A DNA stretch of 22,832 nucleotides. Origin: an uncultured Nocardioides sp. (lineage in GTDB: Bacteria; Actinomycetota; Actinomycetes; Propionibacteriales; Nocardioidaceae). The notes under the pieces were generated by a model. That model was given only the letters and a program-made list of their open reading frames with translations, was not told the DNA's origin and ran no database searches. The first letter of the stretch is position 1, and each line of letters starts with the position of its first letter. The position numbers were made by a program, and so were the translations under genes. Of this stretch, positions 21,927-22,832 are shown piece after piece. The DNA is taken from the NCBI RefSeq assembly GCF_946885725.1, contig NZ_CAMPGZ010000045.1, forward strand, positions 1-22,832. Reading direction: 5' to 3'.

Positions 21927-22832
21927 GTGTCGCAGTCGTACGACGCCCAGCCGGACCCCGACGCTCCGGCGAACGAGGCCCCGTCGGACGAGATCCCGAC
22001 CGCTGACCCGACCGCGGATCTGGGGACGGAGGTGCCTGGCGACGCTCCGGCCGAGCCGGAGACCCCCGCCGCGAGCGACGCCGACCTCGGCTCCGAGGAG
22101 TCGGCCGAGACCCCCACGGACGAGACCCCCACGGACGAGGCCGCTGAGGGCGCTGAGGCCGCTGAGGCCCCCGTCGAGCCGATCGACGAGGCCGCTGCCG
22201 AGACGCCCGAGGCGACCAGCGAGGCGGTTGGCGAGCCCGCCGAGGAGACCGCCGGGGCCGCTGCCCAGGACGACGAGTCCGGCGACGCGCCGGTCAAGGA
22301 CCCGCTCGAGGAGTTCCGCGAGTCGCTGCGCTCCAAGCCCGGCGACTGGTTCGTGGTGCACACCTACTCCGGCATGGAGAACCGGGTGAAGGCCAACCTC
22401 GAGAACCGGATCACCTCCCTCAACATGGAGGACTACATCCACGAGGTGATCGTCCCGACCGAGGAGGTCGCGGAGATCAAGAACGGCCAGCGCAAGCTGG
22501 TCAAGCGCACCGTGCTCCCCGGCTACGTCCTGGTCCGGATGGACCTGACCGACGAGTCCTGGGCGGCCGTGCGCCACACCCCGTCGGTGACCGGCTTCGT
22601 CGGGCACAGCCACCAGCCGGTGCCGCTGAGTCTCGAAGAGGTCGAGAGCATGCTCGCGCCCGCCGTGGTCGCCGAAGCCGAGGCTGCGGCTCCCGAGCAG
22701 GGTGCGGCGGCCGGTGCCACCGCGACCAAGAAGAAGGTCGAGGTCGCCGACTTCGACGTGTCCGACTCGGTCATGGTGGTCGACGGCCCGTTCGCCACGC
22801 TTCACGCGACGATCACCGAGATCAACGCCGAG
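21927..22832 (+). CDS. nusG: Transcription termination/antitermination factor NusG (3' end outside window)
   Basis: 302 codons are present and the frame stays open at the right edge. The first roughly 139 residues form a very acidic, Ala/Pro/Glu/Asp/Thr-rich extension with short tandem repeats. The NGN domain begins at about residue 140 (DWFVVHTYSGMENRVK) and includes LPGYVLVRMDLTDESW and TPSVTGFVGHSHQPVPL. A second low-complexity stretch (about 250-272: Ala/Glu-rich, then TKKKVEVA) links to the start of the KOW domain (VMVVDGPFATLHATITEIN). NusG binds RNA polymerase through NGN and S10 or Rho through KOW. The GTG start at 21927 has AAGGTGA about 10 nt upstream. Acidic N-terminal extensions are known in actinobacterial NusG. 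Confidence 0.95.
   Translation, partial: MSQSYDAQPDPDAPANEAPSDEIPTADPTADLGTEVPGDAPAEPETPAASDADLGSEESAETPTDETPTDEAAEGAEAAEAPVEPIDEAAAETPEATSEAVGEPAEETAGAAAQDDESGDAPVKDPLEEFRESLRSKPGDWFVVHTYSGMENRVKANLENRITSLNMEDYIHEVIVPTEEVAEIKNGQRKLVKRTVLPGYVLVRMDLTDESWAAVRHTPSVTGFVGHSHQPVPLSLEEVESMLAPAVVAEAEAAAPEQGAAAGATATKKKVEVADFDVSDSVMVVDGPFATLHATITEINAE
22107..22169 (+). repeat. Tandem repeats inside the NusG acidic extension
   Basis: Two exact 15-bp copies of GAGACCCCCACGGAC (22107-22121, 22122-22136) encode ETPTD twice. After a GAGGCC linker, three 9-bp units follow (GCTGAGGGC, then GCTGAGGCC twice; 22143-22169), encoding AEG, AEA, AEA. The copies stay in frame and are nearly identical at DNA level, which suggests recent slippage. 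Confidence 0.85.

Overview
The window is high-GC DNA (roughly 70% by eye), densely packed with genes and typical of an actinobacterial chromosome. The product set and the order tRNA-Thr, tRNA-Met, rpmG, hadA, hadB, murB ... tRNA-Trp, secE, nusG suggest the Propionibacteriales/Nocardioidaceae (a Nocardioides-like organism). That assignment rests on recognised gene content and protein wording, not on a search. I see no insertion sequence, phage gene, CRISPR array or plasmid function. The window cuts two genes: a ROK-family regulator at the left edge and nusG at the right edge.

Left part (1-6400). A partial ROK regulator (minus) is divergent from an SDR oxidoreductase (plus), with a 17-bp dyad between them. 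A minus-strand operon then reads MMPL-type membrane transporter, 3-oxoadipate enol-lactonase-like hydrolase, homocysteine S-methyltransferase. It is divergent from a TetR-family regulator that probably controls it.

Middle part (6380-13830). Seven minus-strand genes follow in line: a small four-helix membrane protein, a multicopper oxidase, a membrane-anchored metallophosphoesterase, a luciferase-like flavin monooxygenase, its FMN reductase, a glutathionyl-hydroquinone-reductase-type GST and a dienelactone hydrolase. The last four are tightly packed, with stop/start overlaps in two of three junctions. They look like one redox/aromatic-compound cassette: reduced FMN supply, oxygenation, quinone reduction and lactone hydrolysis. 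This is the most interesting candidate system in the window.

Right part (13830-22832). Mostly housekeeping: folP2-like protein with an overlapping LigB-like gene; a TesB-like thioesterase; tRNA-Thr and tRNA-Met; rpmG followed by a strong terminator; hadA and hadB (hot-dog dehydratase halves) overlapping each other and followed by murB; then a minus-strand block (aspartate aminotransferase, adenosine deaminase-like, DUF4190-type membrane protein); and finally tRNA-Trp, secE and nusG, the start of the ribosomal-protein/RNA-polymerase region. Several genes here (folP2, hadA) have a TANNNT box about 6-7 nt before the start codon, which predicts leaderless transcripts. No gene-free stretch reaches 300 bp. 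The longest, 21269-21494, holds a dyad and a promoter candidate.
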